64,000 nt of DNA. Source: Stomoxys calcitrans. Taxonomy: Eukaryota > Arthropoda > Insecta > Diptera > Muscidae. The DNA lies in the NCBI RefSeq assembly GCF_963082655.1, contig NC_081552.1:199500781-199564780 (forward strand), given 5' to 3'. Below, piece after piece: positions 53,890 through 64,000 of the stretch; the first letter of the stretch is position 1; each line of letters starts with the position of its first letter. Made by a program: the position numbers and the translations under genes. Below the pieces are notes generated by a model. That model was not told where the DNA came from and searched no databases. It worked only from the letters and a program-made list of their open reading frames with translations.

Positions 53890-56836
53890 AGGGACGGTAC
53901 CTCAGACATTTCGAATCAAATATGGATATCAATTTCGTGTTCCACTTCCAAATTCCTTTAATTTGAGCTCCATATTGTCATGGTCGGTAAATATGAACCA
54001 TTTGTTGGGTGTTTTGGGGCTGGGGCGGCCACCGGCACTTTGCCCTGAAAATATATATCAAATTCGTTCTTTACTTCCAAATACCGTTTATTTGATCTCC
54101 ATATTGCCAAAGTTTGGAGCCTCGAACACTTGGCTCCACAATTGGATATCAAAATTCGTTTTTTACTCTCAAATACCTTTCATTTGAGTCCCATATTGCC
54201 ATTATAGGTCAATCAACTTATTTGACTTATTTTTGGAAGGAAAAGCGCCGCCTAGACTTGAACGGAAATTTTAATGTCATATTCGTAATCTACTACTAAA
54301 TATCTTTCATTTGAGTCCCATATAGACATGGTCGGCTAATATGCCCGTTTGGGGGTATTTCGGAGTAGGGCGACCTCCCAGATTTTGTATGCCAGATTCA
54401 TAATCTACTCCCGAATACCTCACATTTAAGCCCCATATTGACATGAACATCCAATATGTCGGTTTGGGCGGCCTGATGGGTACCTAGACCCAAATTTTTA
54501 TAACCATATTCGTATTCTACTCTCCAATAACTTTCATTTGATACCCATATTGTACCGATCGGTCCACTTTTGATTTTTGGTGGTGTTTTTGGGTAACGGG
54601 GGAGGGTCCTCCCCCTACCGAAATCAACAAGTTATAAAACCTATTTCTTCTTCTTGACCACATTCGCAATATACTCCCGGATGCCTTTCATTTGAGTCCC
54701 ATATTGTCATGATCGTCCAATAAACCTTTTTTTTATTGGTTTTGGCGTTGGGATGGCCTCCCAGTTACTTCGACCTGATTTTTGATAGGAAATTTGTACT
54801 CTACTCTTGAATACCTTTCATTTGAGTCCCATATTGTCCCGATCGGTCCACTTTTATTTTTCGGTAGTACTTTTGTGGTAAGGGGGAGGGTCCGCCCCCC
54901 CTTTCGATATCAAAAAATTATATAGCCTAGCTTTCCTTCCAGACCAACTTACGCAATCTGTGGGAATTTCAAGATAATCGGTTCAGCCGTTTTTGAATCT
55001 ATACGGAACAAGCAAACACAAATTGATTTTTATGTTTACGACCAGCTGGACAGGGCCCACAACGGAGCGCCTTCTTCCACTCCCTTATTTTATCTGAGCC
55101 ATAGACAGACAAGGTCAGGAAATAAGTCCTGTTTTAGGGTGCTGGTACGGATATTTCGCCCAAATGAGGATAACATTTTCGCGCTCTACTCCCAAATACC
55201 TTTCATTTTAGCCTTATATTGCTGTGGTCGGTTAATATTTCCGGCATGAGGGTATTTTTTGGAGGTGATGTGGACGGCTATATATCAGATTCGTGCTCTA
55301 GTCTGAAATATCTTTCTTTTGAGCCCCATACTGTCGTTAGTGGTTTATATTTCCATTTGGCGGGCCTTGGAGGTGGCTCGCCCCCCTAGGTATTCCACCC
55401 TAAATAAGAATACCAACATTCTGCTTTTGAGTTATTATAAACAAACTAAATTTCGCTTAAACCGCCCAAACCGTCTCCGAGATCTGGCGTTTTTGAAAAT
55501 AGGATAGATGTACTTCATTCTTTTGGTTTTGGTAGTAGATTGGAGTAGCCAAGCCTTTTGCCCCGAAAGTGGATATCAGATTCATACTCCACTCCCAAAA
55601 GCCCCATATGCTATAATTGGTATTTAGGGAATTTTAAAGATTCGCAGGTCCTCCTGTGTCTATCCCAATTTACTCTATTACCAAAGAGCTTTTATTTCTG
55701 TCCTATTCTATCCTGATCGGGCTTCACATCTTATTTTTTATTCCTTTTTTTGGGTAGGATAGGGGAAGGGGGATTGTCCTCTGAGATATCCTTTCTAGCC
55801 CTAAGACCCAATAGATCATTTATTTCAGTCCGTTATTGTCGCGATGTACATGTTCTGCTGTACAGCAGGACGGCTGGAAGGGTATTTAGTGGGTGGGCCG
55901 GTCCCAGACTCAGACCCATACCCAGTCTCAAATGTGTATACACGATTCGTAGTCAACTCCCAAAGACCATTCATTTGATACCCATTTTGTGATGTTGGAC
56001 ATTCATGCCCGTTTAAGAGCTTTTGGGGTTGGGGAGGCCGCAAAGACACCTTGGACCAAATATGTGTTCCGAAATTTATATCAGATTCTTTCTCAACTTT
56101 TATTGGGTTGCCCAAAAAGTAATTCCGGATTTTTCATATAGTCGGCGTTGACAATTTTTTTCACAGCTTGTGACTCTGTAATTGCATTCTTTCTTCTGTC
56201 AGTTATCAGCTCTTACTTTTAGCTTGCTTTAGAAAAAAAGTGTAAAAAGGTATATTTGATTAAAGTTCATTCAAAGTTTTATTAAAAATGCATTTACTTT
56301 CTTTTAAAAAATCCGCAATTACTTTTTGGGCAACCCAATAAATACCATTCATTTGATATTCATATTGTCCCAATCGATAAATATGCCTTACTGGAGGGCT
56401 TTGGGGGATGGGGAGGCCCCTTAGGCACCAAAAAATACATTTTTATGTCAGATTTGTACTCTACTTTTGAAAACCTTTCATTTGATAGCCATATTGCCCA
56501 CACCTGTGAAAGAGTCCTGTTGGGGGTGGGGGATGCCCCCGAACACTTAGATTGAAATTTGTATAACAAGTTTGTACTCTACTCGTAAATAGCTTTCATT
56601 TGATACCCATATTGTCCCAATTGGCAAACCTATCCGTTCGGGTGGGTTTTGGGATGGGGCGTCCCCCCGGGTTATTTAGCCCCAGACTTTTATACCAATT
56701 TCGTGTTTTTGGGGTATCATGAGGTGGCATACAATTTCGCTTAAAACGGTGCACCCATCTCCGAGATCTGGCATTTTTGAAAAGGAGGGTAAGGGGGAGG
56801 GTCCGCCCCCCCCCTCCGCCCCGGATCGGAGGGGGG
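53890..56836 (+). repeat. Family 2 repeats, two or more copies, with nested MITE
   Basis: Units with tttcatttgagtcccatatt occur near 53932, 54093, 54186, 54314, 54695 and 54823. A tail region at 54880-55030 (gggagggtccgcccccc, tatagcctagctttccttcc, aatcggttcagccgtttttg, caagcaaacacaaattgatt) closes one copy. A second starts near 55043 (gaccagctggacagggccca, ggagcgccttcttcc) and runs to about 56836, split by the MITE at 56103. Confidence 0.75.
56103..56338 (-). mobile_element. Mariner-type MITE, copy 3 (complete)
   Basis: 236 bp with perfect termini ttgggttgcccaaaaagtaa and ttactttttgggcaacccaa, flanked by TA at 56101-56102 and 56339-56340. Internal sequence is the reverse of the copies at 28026 and 34848. 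Confidence 0.95.
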
Positions 56837-56977
56837 AAAGAGGGTATAGTGTTTATTAACATTTGTTTTGAATTTCTGGATGTCGTCAGTAGCAGGAAAG
56901 ACATCTGCCGTAATTCGATTACACACACGAGCCGTCCTTGCGAAAAAAGATTTCTCTCGGTAGTGCGATTAGAATGA

Positions 56978-57625
56978 TTAGCTGGCCAATCGATTACAAA
57001 CCGGTGTGCACTTCTCTGAAAATCTTGTATTTCTGACAAATAACCTCAAGTCCGAATTCAGAAGACTGATTTCTGAAGAACACACACTGTGAAAGAAGCG
57101 ATAAAACAGCATCAAACAACCGACATTTCGACGATGTTCAAGGGAAACCCGCCTATTGACATGGTCAAACAGCTCCACGGATAATTTTGGAACTCCGGCC
57201 CATATATGCAAGTTATATTCCATCTTCAGCAGCTCCAGGAGTGATTTTGGGGCTCCGGCCCATATATGTGAGTTATATTCCATCTTGTGCATAGTGTTGA
57301 TATCAAGAAGATCAAAGGGAGTGTAATATTTCTCACGTCTTTTAGAAGAGCCCAAGCACTTGAATGCTTCCTTCGACGCTTCGAATACATGTTTTGACCA
57401 ACGGACATCACATTCAATCTTCATGCCCAGAACATCAAGAGCCTCTGACAGCTTGATATCTACACCGTCGTTACATATTGCCAATAGTAAAGAGTCAGCA
57501 AATCGTTTGGGAGACAACAAACAACGCTGCATCTTGCTTGCATTAAAATCCACTCTTTTCATTTGACCCCACTCAGAAATGGCCAGCAAATCCTGGCAGA
57601 GTGTTACATCCATAATCCGCCTCAT
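56978..57625 (-). pseudogene. CR1-like reverse transcriptase C-terminal region
   Basis: A 215-codon frame on the minus strand. Recognisable blocks: AISEWGQMKRVDFNASKMQR, VLGMKIECDVRWSKHVFEAS and KEAFKCLGSSKR, KMEYNSHIWAGAPKS, and SLEHRRNVGCLMLFYRFFHS. These follow the YADD block in CR1/jockey-superfamily polymerases and contribute to the thumb. The KMEYN.HIWAG.PK segment is present twice in a row, a local tandem duplication. The frame is open but starts and ends inside the original ORF, and the catalytic part upstream is shifted. Not functional. Confidence 0.8.
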
Positions 57626-57667
57626 GTCTTCAATCTCTCAAAGACTCGGCCTATGGTCGAATAAAAA

Positions 57668-57958
57668 TCAATGACAGAGGTTGCTGTCAGCCGCGAACAA
57701 ACACATGGGATTCAAAGTCAGACCCAATAGATGGTCAATGAATCTATATTCATCAGACGAGAACCCATCTACAACAACTCGTATAGTGCGATCTCTGAGA
57801 AAACTCGATATATATCGAGCGAAGTTATTGCCAACACCAAAAGCGGCAAGCTTTGAAAGGAGTGCACCATGCCAGACCCTATCAAATGCCTTGGAGATAT
57901 CTAGAACCATGACCTTACTCTCACCGAACTGATGAATAGAGAGACAGGAACGTTCCAA
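57668..57958 (-). pseudogene. CR1-like reverse transcriptase catalytic region, deleted
   Basis: A 96-codon minus frame with VMVLDISKAFDRVWHGALLS (motif A, catalytic D in LDIS), then RTIRVVVDGFSSDEYRF. It jumps directly to LLGLTLNPMCLFAADSNLCH. The GxPQGSxLSP motif is missing, and the motif C double aspartate reads AAD instead of ADD. Both defects would inactivate the enzyme. It is separated from the C-terminal frame by a shift near 57640. Confidence 0.8.
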
Positions 57959-58004
57959 CGTTCAGACAGGAATGCCATCAGGTCACCCGTGGAGCGATTT
58001 TGTT

Positions 58005-58178
58005 TATATAGGTGCACCCATCTCCGAGATCTGGGGTTTTTTTAAAAACTTTTGGAAAGGGGGAGGGTCCGCTTCCCCTTCGAATATCAAAAAATTAAGT
58101 ACCCTATTTTTACCAGGGAGCCAAACTATTTATGAAAACTTCATTAAAATCGATTGAGACGATTTTGAGTCTACTCGG
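58005..58178 (+). repeat. Family 2 tail fragment
   Basis: gtgcacccatctccgagatc, a gggggagggtccgcttcccc block, and aaaatcgattgagacg with gagtctactcggaacaa form the family tail. It is fused to a DINE-like left region at about 58179. Confidence 0.7.
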
Positions 58179-59210
58179 AACAACACCTCGAAATATTGAT
58201 CTAGGACCCCATAAAATATATATATTCATCATCGCCTCGAAATTCGGAGTCGATCTAGCCATGTCCGTCCCTGTGACCGGATGTCGAATTCACGATAGCG
58301 GTCGAAAGCGTAGAGCTAGCCGCCTGAAATTTTGCTCAGATTCTTAATATTAATATAGGCCGTTGAGGATTGCAAATGGGCCATATCGGTTCAGATTTGG
58401 ATATAGCTCCCATATAAACCGATCTCCTGATTTGACTTTTTGAGCCCATGGAAGCCACAATTTTTGTCCGATTTGACTGAAATTTTGCATGTAATGTTTT
58501 GTTATGACTTTCAATAGCTGTGCCAATTACGATCCAAATCGATCAAGAACCTGATATAGCTCCCATATAAAAAGATCTCCCGATTTGACTTCTTGAGCTT
58601 CTGGAAGCCTCAATTTTCATCCGATTTGACTGAAATTTTGCACATAGTATTCTGTTATGACTCTCATCAATGGAGTCAAGTACGGTTCAAATCGGTCTAT
58701 AAACTGATATAGCTCCCATATATACCGATCTCCTGATTTGACTTCTTGAGCCCCTGGAAGCTGCAATTTTTGGCCGATTTGGCAGAAATTTTGCACATAG
58801 TATTCTGTTATGACTCCCAACTACGGAGCCAAGTACGATTCAAATAGGTCTATAAACTGATATAGCTCCCATATATACCGATTTCCGGATTTGACTTCCT
58901 GAGCCCCTGGAAGCCGCAATTTTTGGCCGATTTGGCCGAAATTTTGCACATAGTATTCTGTTATGACTCCCAACTACGGAGCCAAGTACGGCTCAAATCG
59001 GTCTATAAACTGATATAGCTCCCATATATACCGATTTCCGGATTTGACTTCCTGAGCCCATGGAAGCCGCAATTTTTGGCCGATTTGGCTGAAATTTTGC
59101 ACATAGTGTTCTGTTATGACTTCCAATAACTGTGCCAAGTACGGTTTACATCTGTATATAACCTGGTATAGATCCCATACAAAGCGATCTCCTGATTTGA
59201 CTTCTTGTTA
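58179..59210 (+). repeat. DINE-like element, lacks right end
   Basis: The left core is present (cctcgaaatattgatctagg, aaaatatatatattcatcat, gtcgatctagccatgtccgt), with the GTCY tract reduced to two units. Six units of about 150 bp follow, reading atagctcccatatataccga and gacttcttgagcccctggaa. The units near 58740-59090 are highly similar. It stops without the right-end motif. Confidence 0.8.
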
Positions 59211-60180
59211 TAGTCTGTCTTTGTAGTCCATTGACGTTTATCCTAGCTAACTTTGGTCATGTTAACATTTTCCAGGGATAACTTAATTTTCTACATTTAA
59301 AGATTCAGTGACTGTTTTCAGTGACGGAGTCGGCCCATCTCTTTAAATGCTGCATCAAGGCAATGCGAGGCGATGAAATCTAATTTGCTCTAATATCATT
59401 ACTCGCTTGTGACTTGTGACACATGACGGCGACGAGAGCAAAATTCATAATTTCCACAATCATGCAGCTTCTTCTTTTCTTGTTATGCCTTGCCTTTGCA
59501 TACACATGAACATCAAGGCGCGCGTAGCATTCCCTTCCTTTTGATGAGAGATGGGACATCCGTCAACGGATGTCGCAAGTGAAGTGTACCACTCCACGTA
59601 TGTGTAGGGAGATGTGTGTACAGATGTGCCCCACGATGACGAATGTCATGGAGCGGAGTATACCAAGGACTCATTTCAAACTCCATTTACCACATTTAAT
59701 TTTCTAATTTGGCAACAAAGAACAGTGACTATGTGATAGAAGCGAAAGGAAAGAGGGTAAACTTGAGTTCATAATATTTTCCTAAGGGGCGTTACTCTTT
59801 GTTTCTTGGCAAAAAAGCTTCATTGTCGTTGACATTTTTCAATAGTTTGGATAAGTGGGATTTAGTGGGGATGCACAATAATTTGACAGTTGAACAATCT
59901 GGCCCACCTCTTCGGATCAGTCACAGTTAGGTCTCCGAAAGTGACTAAGGTCCTGTCATCCCATCGAGAGTAAATTAATAGTAGATCACAGCTTGTCTTA
60001 ACCGGTGCCTAAGTTATTCCAGCACAAATTCCGCTTATCTGGAAATAATTACGCTAGTCTGCGAGTATGCCTGCCTGCGCGGGGAAATTGGATTGCACTT
60101 GGGGTATTAGCATGGCTAGTATATAACGAGCGGCTGCTGCGTTAATGATGTCTCGGAATTTCCTCTCGGCAACTAGCACA
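59211..60180. other. No gene recognised
   Basis: Mixed-composition DNA without long frames. The last 200 bases may belong to the reverse LINE that follows. Confidence 0.45.
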
Positions 60181-60189
60181 TTAGAGGTG

Positions 60190-60790
60190 GGTGTCAGTTC
60201 ACTGAAGCGGCGCTTGATGTACCCTCTCAGAGGTTACGAAGTCGGGTGGTAGGTCGATGGTGAGAATTATGGGGAGGTAGTCTGATCTCAAAGAAAAGAC
60301 GTCTTGCCAGGTTACGTCCACCAAGAAATCAGGGGATGCAATGGAAATGTCTGGCGAGATGCAACACCACGTCGTAATCCAAGTCGATTCTCCTGCAAAA
60401 CGTGGAGCCTTCAATTTGCTCTGCCAAAGCTATGTCCCGCTGGTCGTTACCTAGGGAAGAATAGCATGAATTGTGATGCGCATTAAAGTCTCCTAGAACC
60501 TGACGATTATGGCCCGATAGTAGCCCACTTATGTCGGGCTTGTAAGCCTGGCCATGCAATCCATGTGGATGGCATTACCGCCAGGAGCAGGCGAGATGGG
60601 TCTGTAGTCCGACGACGAGAACGCAGAAGGCGACGATGACGACGACGACGCTTTTGACCCACTGCTGTCTATGTTTGCACAGCACCTTGCAACATATTCA
60701 GAGTGACTATACCCCCATAGTGATGTAAGGCCAGAGCAAAATCGGAAATGTACCCACTTCATGTACCGGTAACACCTCACCTACACCGAC
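60190..60790 (-). pseudogene. LINE AP-endonuclease relic, reverse
   Basis: On the minus strand, GLLSGHNRQVLGDFNAHHNS (endonuclease motif with the catalytic D and N of GDFNAHH) is followed, after a shift near 60400, by SPDISIASPDFL and SDYLPIILTIDLPPDF. The last is the C-terminal SDH motif, in which H is replaced by Y. An upstream part (60529-60780) is unclear. The enzyme would nick target DNA for reverse transcription. Frameshifts and the lost histidine show it is dead. Its LINE family cannot be fixed without the polymerase. Confidence 0.75.
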
Positions 60791-60934
60791 CGATGATGGA
60801 GGCGGTTCTGGCAAACCGAAGCGGGGTTCTGTTCAATCCCGGCACGGACCAGAAGCGTGCGGAGAAGGCAATCCGGGGTGTGCCTCTACCATGACGAGAA
60901 AACGACGAATACATATATTGAGTCGACATCCCTT

Positions 60935-60990
60935 GCCGATGAAGGATTCCAACGGGTCAATCCGGTGCGTACAACCGGCTCCACGTTTTG
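60935..60990. repeat. Short interspersed-repeat fragment related to 19190-19265
   Basis: cttgccgatgaaggattcca, gggtcaatccgg and gtacaaccggctcc correspond to cttgctgatgaaagacttca, cgagccaatccgg and gtacaaccggctgcc at 19199-19252. Confidence 0.55.
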
Positions 60991-61032
60991 TTTCACTGTC
61001 AAACATCTTCAGTTTGGTCTATAATTTAATCA

Positions 61033-61304
61033 TGAATCGTCTTTCAAACGAACAGCGCTTACCAAATATTGAATTTTATTATCAAAATTCGTGCTCTGTT
61101 AAAAAAATTCATGGCACGCTTTTTCCATTTATATACAATGTTGACTTTTGGCTCATTGGGTACGTAAATAAGCAAAATTGTCGATTTTGGAGTGAAGATC
61201 AGCCAGAAGAATTGCAAGTGCCACCAATGCATTCAGAAAAAGTTACAGTTTGGTTGCGGTTTATGGGGTGGTGGCATCATTGGACCGTACTTCTTCAAAG
61301 ATGA
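61033..61304 (+). pseudogene. Mariner transposase N-terminal part with internal deletion
   Basis: MNRLSNEQRLPNIEFYYQNS, then CSVKKIHGTLFPF, is joined to GYVNKQNCRFWSEDQPEELQ and HSEKVTVW, then shifts before the GGIIGPYFF-type block (61280). The junction lies at the same place as in the relic at 4703, so about 120 codons including the first catalytic aspartate are gone. Full-length relatives carry about 340 residues. An upstream frame runs in from 60891 but the true start is this ATG. Confidence 0.8.
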
Positions 61305-61349
61305 TGCGAATCGTAACGTAACTGGGAATGGTGAGCTCTACCGAGAGAT

Positions 61350-62242
61350 GATATACCCACCACCATAGGATGGGGGTATACTTATCCATCCGTATGTAAC
61401 ACCTTGAATTTTTGATCTAGGACCTTAAAAAGTATATATATTCTTGATCGTCTCGACATTCTGAGTCGAACTAGCCATGTCCTTCCTTCCGTCCGTCCGT
61501 CGAAATCACGATAGCGCTTGAACGCGTAAATCTAGCCGCTTGTAATTTTGCACAGATGCTTTATATTGATGTAGGTGATTGGGGATTGCAAATGAACCAT
61601 ATCGGTTAAGATTTGGATATAGCTCCCATATAAACCGATCTCCCATTTTGACTTCTTGAACACCTTGAAGCCGCAATTTTCATCCGATTTGGCTGAATAT
61701 TAACTTATAGTGTTTTATTATGACTCCTAACAATTCTGCCAAGTACAGTCCGAATCGGTTTATAACCTGATATAGCTTCCATACAAACCGATCTCCCGAT
61801 TTGACTTCTTTAGCTCTTAGAAGCCCGATTTGGCTGAAATTTTGCACATTGTGTTCTGTTATGACTTCCAACAACTGTGGCAAGTACCGTCCAAATCGGT
61901 CTATAACCTGATATAGCTTCCATATAAACCGATCTCCCGATTTGACATCTTGAGCCCCTGGGAGCCGCAATTCCGATCCGATTAGGCTGAAATTTTGCAC
62001 ATAGTGTTCTATTATGACACTCAACGGTCCAAATCGGTCTATAGCCTGATTTGATTCTAGAGCCCAACAGGCCGCAATTTTTATCCAAATTGTCTGAAAT
62101 TTAATGTTATGCGTCTCAGTAACTGTGCCAAGTACGGTCCAAATCGGTCTATAACCAGATAAAGTGCCCATATTTTAGCAGAATCCATGGTGGTGGGTTC
62201 CCAAGATTCGGCCAGGCTGAACACAGCAGGCTTTTACTTGTT
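61350..62242 (+). repeat. DINE-like element inserted in the mariner relic
   Basis: Left end atacccaccaccataggatg, core (aaaaagtatatatattcttg, gtcgaactagccatgtcc), a very short GTCC tract, and four units with ctcccatataaaccgatctc. Right end ccatggtggtgggttcccaa, a ggccaggctga block and aggcttttacttgttttt. The target text on both sides belongs to one mariner gene, which gives clean outer boundaries for the family: insertion into a T-rich site (ttgctcaaaatg follows). Confidence 0.88.
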
Positions 62243-62587
62243 TTTGCTCAAAATGTATGAGCTTGACTTGCATGACATGTGGTTTCAACAAGATGGTGCC
62301 ACATGCAACACAGCACGCATTTTATTTCACATTCGGGACCGGTCAATTGGCCGCCTAGATCGTGAAATTTAGCGCCTTTAGACTATTTTTTGTGGGACTA
62401 TGTTAAGGCTCATGTCGATACCGACAAGCCCTCTTCACCTGACGCATTGGGGGACATTATCGAAGCATTTATACATATGACACCGGCCGGAATGTTGGAA
62501 AGATTATGCCAAATTTGGACTAAGCGAAAGGATCATTTGAGGCGCAGTCACGGACAACATTTGCATGAAATAATCTTCAAACATTAA
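62243..62587 (+). pseudogene. Mariner transposase C-terminal part
   Basis: LHDMWFQQDGATCNTARILF carries the second catalytic aspartate (QQDGA). A frameshifted NWPP/SCDLTP-like stretch follows near 62345-62390, where the third aspartate should be. Then MWDYVKAHVDTDKPSSPDAL and the C-terminal LRRSHGQHLHEIIFKH run to the stop at 62585-62587. Between DGATC and the expected LTPLDFF the family spacing is 41 residues (DD41D, established for rosa-type elements); here that interval is deleted and shifted. Dead. Confidence 0.85.
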
Positions 62588-62639
62588 TTTATATGGACCG
62601 TGCTATCGAATTAAAACAAAAAATGTCCAATAATGTTCT

Positions 62640-63640
62640 TGAACAACCCGTAATGTTCCGTCTTTCTGTCGAAAGCACGCTAACTTTCGAAGGAGTAAAG
62701 CTAGCCGCCGAAGGAATAAAGCTAGCCGCTTCTTGAGCCTCTAGAGGGCGCAATTCTCGTCCGATTTGACTGAATGGAGTAAAGCTAGCCGCTTGAAATT
62801 TTGCACAAATACTTTATTTTAGTGTAGGTCGGTTGGGATTATAAATGGGTCAAATCGGTCCATGTTGTGATATAGCTGCCATAGAAACCGATCTTGGTTC
62901 TTGACTTCTTGAGCCTCTAGAGGGCGCAATTCTCGTCCGATTTGACTGAAAGGAGTAAAGCTAGCCGCTTGAAACTTTGCAGAAGTACTTTTCATTAGTG
63001 TAGGTCGGTTGGGATTGTAAATGGGCCATATCGGTCCATGTTTTGATATAGCTGTCATATAAACCGATCTTGGGTCTTGACTTCTTGAGCCTGTAGAGGG
63101 CGCAATTTTCGTCCGATTTCACTGAAATTTTGCAAGTAGTGTTTTGTTATCACTTCCAATAACTGTGCTAAGTATGTCGCAAATCGGTCCATGTTTTGAT
63201 ATAGCTGCCATATAAACCGATCTTGGGTCTTGACTTCTTGAGCCTCTAGAGGGCGCAATTCTCGTTCGATTTGACTGAAAGGAGTAAAGCTAGCCGCTTG
63301 AAATTTTGCACAAATACTTTATATTAGTGTAGGTCGGTTGCGATTGTAAATGGGCCAAATCGGTCTATGTTGTGATATAGCTGCAATATAAACCGATCTT
63401 GGGTCTTGATTTCTTGAGCCTCTAGAGGGCGCAATTCTCATCCGATTTAGAAGAAATTTCGTACAACGGCTTCTCTCATTACCTTCAACATGCATGTGTA
63501 ATATGGTCTGAGCCAATCAACAGCTCCCATATAAACGGATCTTCCGATTTTGCTTCTTGAGCGCCTACAAGGAGCAATTCTTATCCGAATGAACTGAAAT
63601 AATACACAATGAACTTCTACAATGTTCAGCATCCATTAAA
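62640..63640 (+). repeat. Mosaic of DINE-like units and left cores
   Basis: The left-core word ggagtaaagctagccgcttg recurs four times (about 62774, 62952, 63276 and a partial one at 62692-62730) between units (atatagctgccatataaacc, gatcttgggtcttgacttct). Copies of the element's 5' region have therefore been internally reiterated. No right end; it fades near 63640. Confidence 0.75.
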
Positions 63641-64000
63641 ATTTTCTATTGAAAAAAAAAAATTCTTAAGGAAAAATTACTTTTCAAATGGATTTTATCT
63701 CAAATCTTTGAAAATTTGATTTTCTTCCCATCGTTTACACTGTTTGAAATTCAGCAGTAGTTGTCAACTGTATGTTTCCAAACTTTCTTGTCTCCCACAT
63801 TTTTGGACTTTTTATCCCCATTCAGCTTTTTGTTAAAGTTTCCAGTGCACCACCATTCTGCCATTAACACTTGGATTTGGATTAGGTGTTATTCCATTCA
63901 AAAGTTGTGCATCATTTCCTCCATGCCACATGCATCATAGTTGAAAATTTACCTCAATGGAAACTTTATTAAATTCTCAGAAATCACTTCGCCTAGCTTG
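63641..64000. other. No gene recognised
   Basis: AT-rich DNA to the window edge, with no repeat end or coding frame of note. Confidence 0.5.

Larger units (their letters stand above)
56838..58000 (-). mobile_element. CR1/jockey-type LINE relic, reverse
   Basis: On the minus strand, from 57958 down: reverse transcriptase (LDISKAFDRVWHGALLSKLA), a deletion removing the GVPQGS region, FAADSNLCH (a decayed FADDSNLCH), thumb, and C-terminal RITADVFPATDDIQKFKTNV (near 56900). The 3' boundary is near 56838 and the 5' side is truncated near 58000, both against family 2 sequence. Confidence 0.8.
60991..62610 (+). mobile_element. DD41D (rosa-type) mariner relic split by a DINE-like element
   Basis: The N-terminal part is at 61033-61350 and the C-terminal part at 62243-62587; the normal text resumes across an inserted DINE-like repeat. 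It shares the internal deletion of the relic at 4667. Terminal inverted repeats are not visible at either side. Confidence 0.85.

Noticed and set aside
61680..62171. A 163-codon minus frame with repeated KSGDRFIWKLYQVIDRFG-like segments
   Set aside because: Again an antisense reading of DINE-like units; no start context or conservation in other copies.

Overview
The window is eukaryotic repeat DNA with no bacterial signature. The best guess is a calyptrate (probably muscid) fly: AT-rich sequence, Tc1 and DD41D mariner elements, LOA/I-type LINEs with RNase H, and dozens of about 150-bp tandem units of a DINE-1/mini-me-like repeat, a combination I associate with muscid genomes. The species is not determined. 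I found no convincing host gene, rRNA or stand-alone tRNA gene. The only intact protein-coding genes are two Tc1 transposases.

Layout. 0-3.3 kb: an intact Tc1 element, then a TCTAC-type satellite. 4-8.2 kb: degenerate DINE-like arrays, the first split by a DD41D mariner relic whose C-terminal half is tandemly triplicated. 8.2-10.7 kb: unique-looking AT-rich DNA. 10.7-16.1 kb: further DINE-like arrays and copies of a second tandem-unit repeat (family 2). 16-18 kb: unique-looking. 18.1-19 kb: a LINE 3' end and a SINE. 19-21.1 kb: an unusual CpG-rich degenerate tandem array built on CGTATCC-like words. 22-28.4 kb: a tRNA-derived SINE, a 310-bp-spaced direct repeat, a DINE-like element carrying a second, nearly identical Tc1, then family 2 with nested SINE, mariner fragment and MITE. 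29.7-34.4 kb: a LOA-like LINE (family P) rearranged and split by a DINE-like insertion. 34.4-40 kb: a palindrome-rich patch, a mariner MITE, family 2, a perfect 25-bp hairpin and a DINE-like element that is the inverted twin of the one at 31.6 kb. 40-46.5 kb: an RTE/jockey-type LINE split by a SINE with a 15-bp target duplication, a 40-bp minisatellite and a second family P copy. 47.8-52.5 kb: a rearranged LINE (family Q) split by an 805-bp inverted-repeat element with 8-bp target duplications. 53.9-58.2 kb: family 2, another MITE and a CR1-like LINE relic. 58.2-63.6 kb: DINE-like arrays, a LINE endonuclease relic, and a second DD41D mariner relic split by a complete DINE-like element.

The nesting gives a relative chronology. 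LINEs, DINE-like arrays and DD41D mariners are old and broken. SINE and DINE-like insertions cut them. The two Tc1 copies and the identical DINE-like pair look youngest. The best candidate for a previously undescribed element is the 805-bp inverted-repeat element at 50425-51229. Other candidates are the CGTATCC-type array at 19-21 kb and the calyptrate SINE family. Family names rest on recognition by eye and from memory, without database searches.
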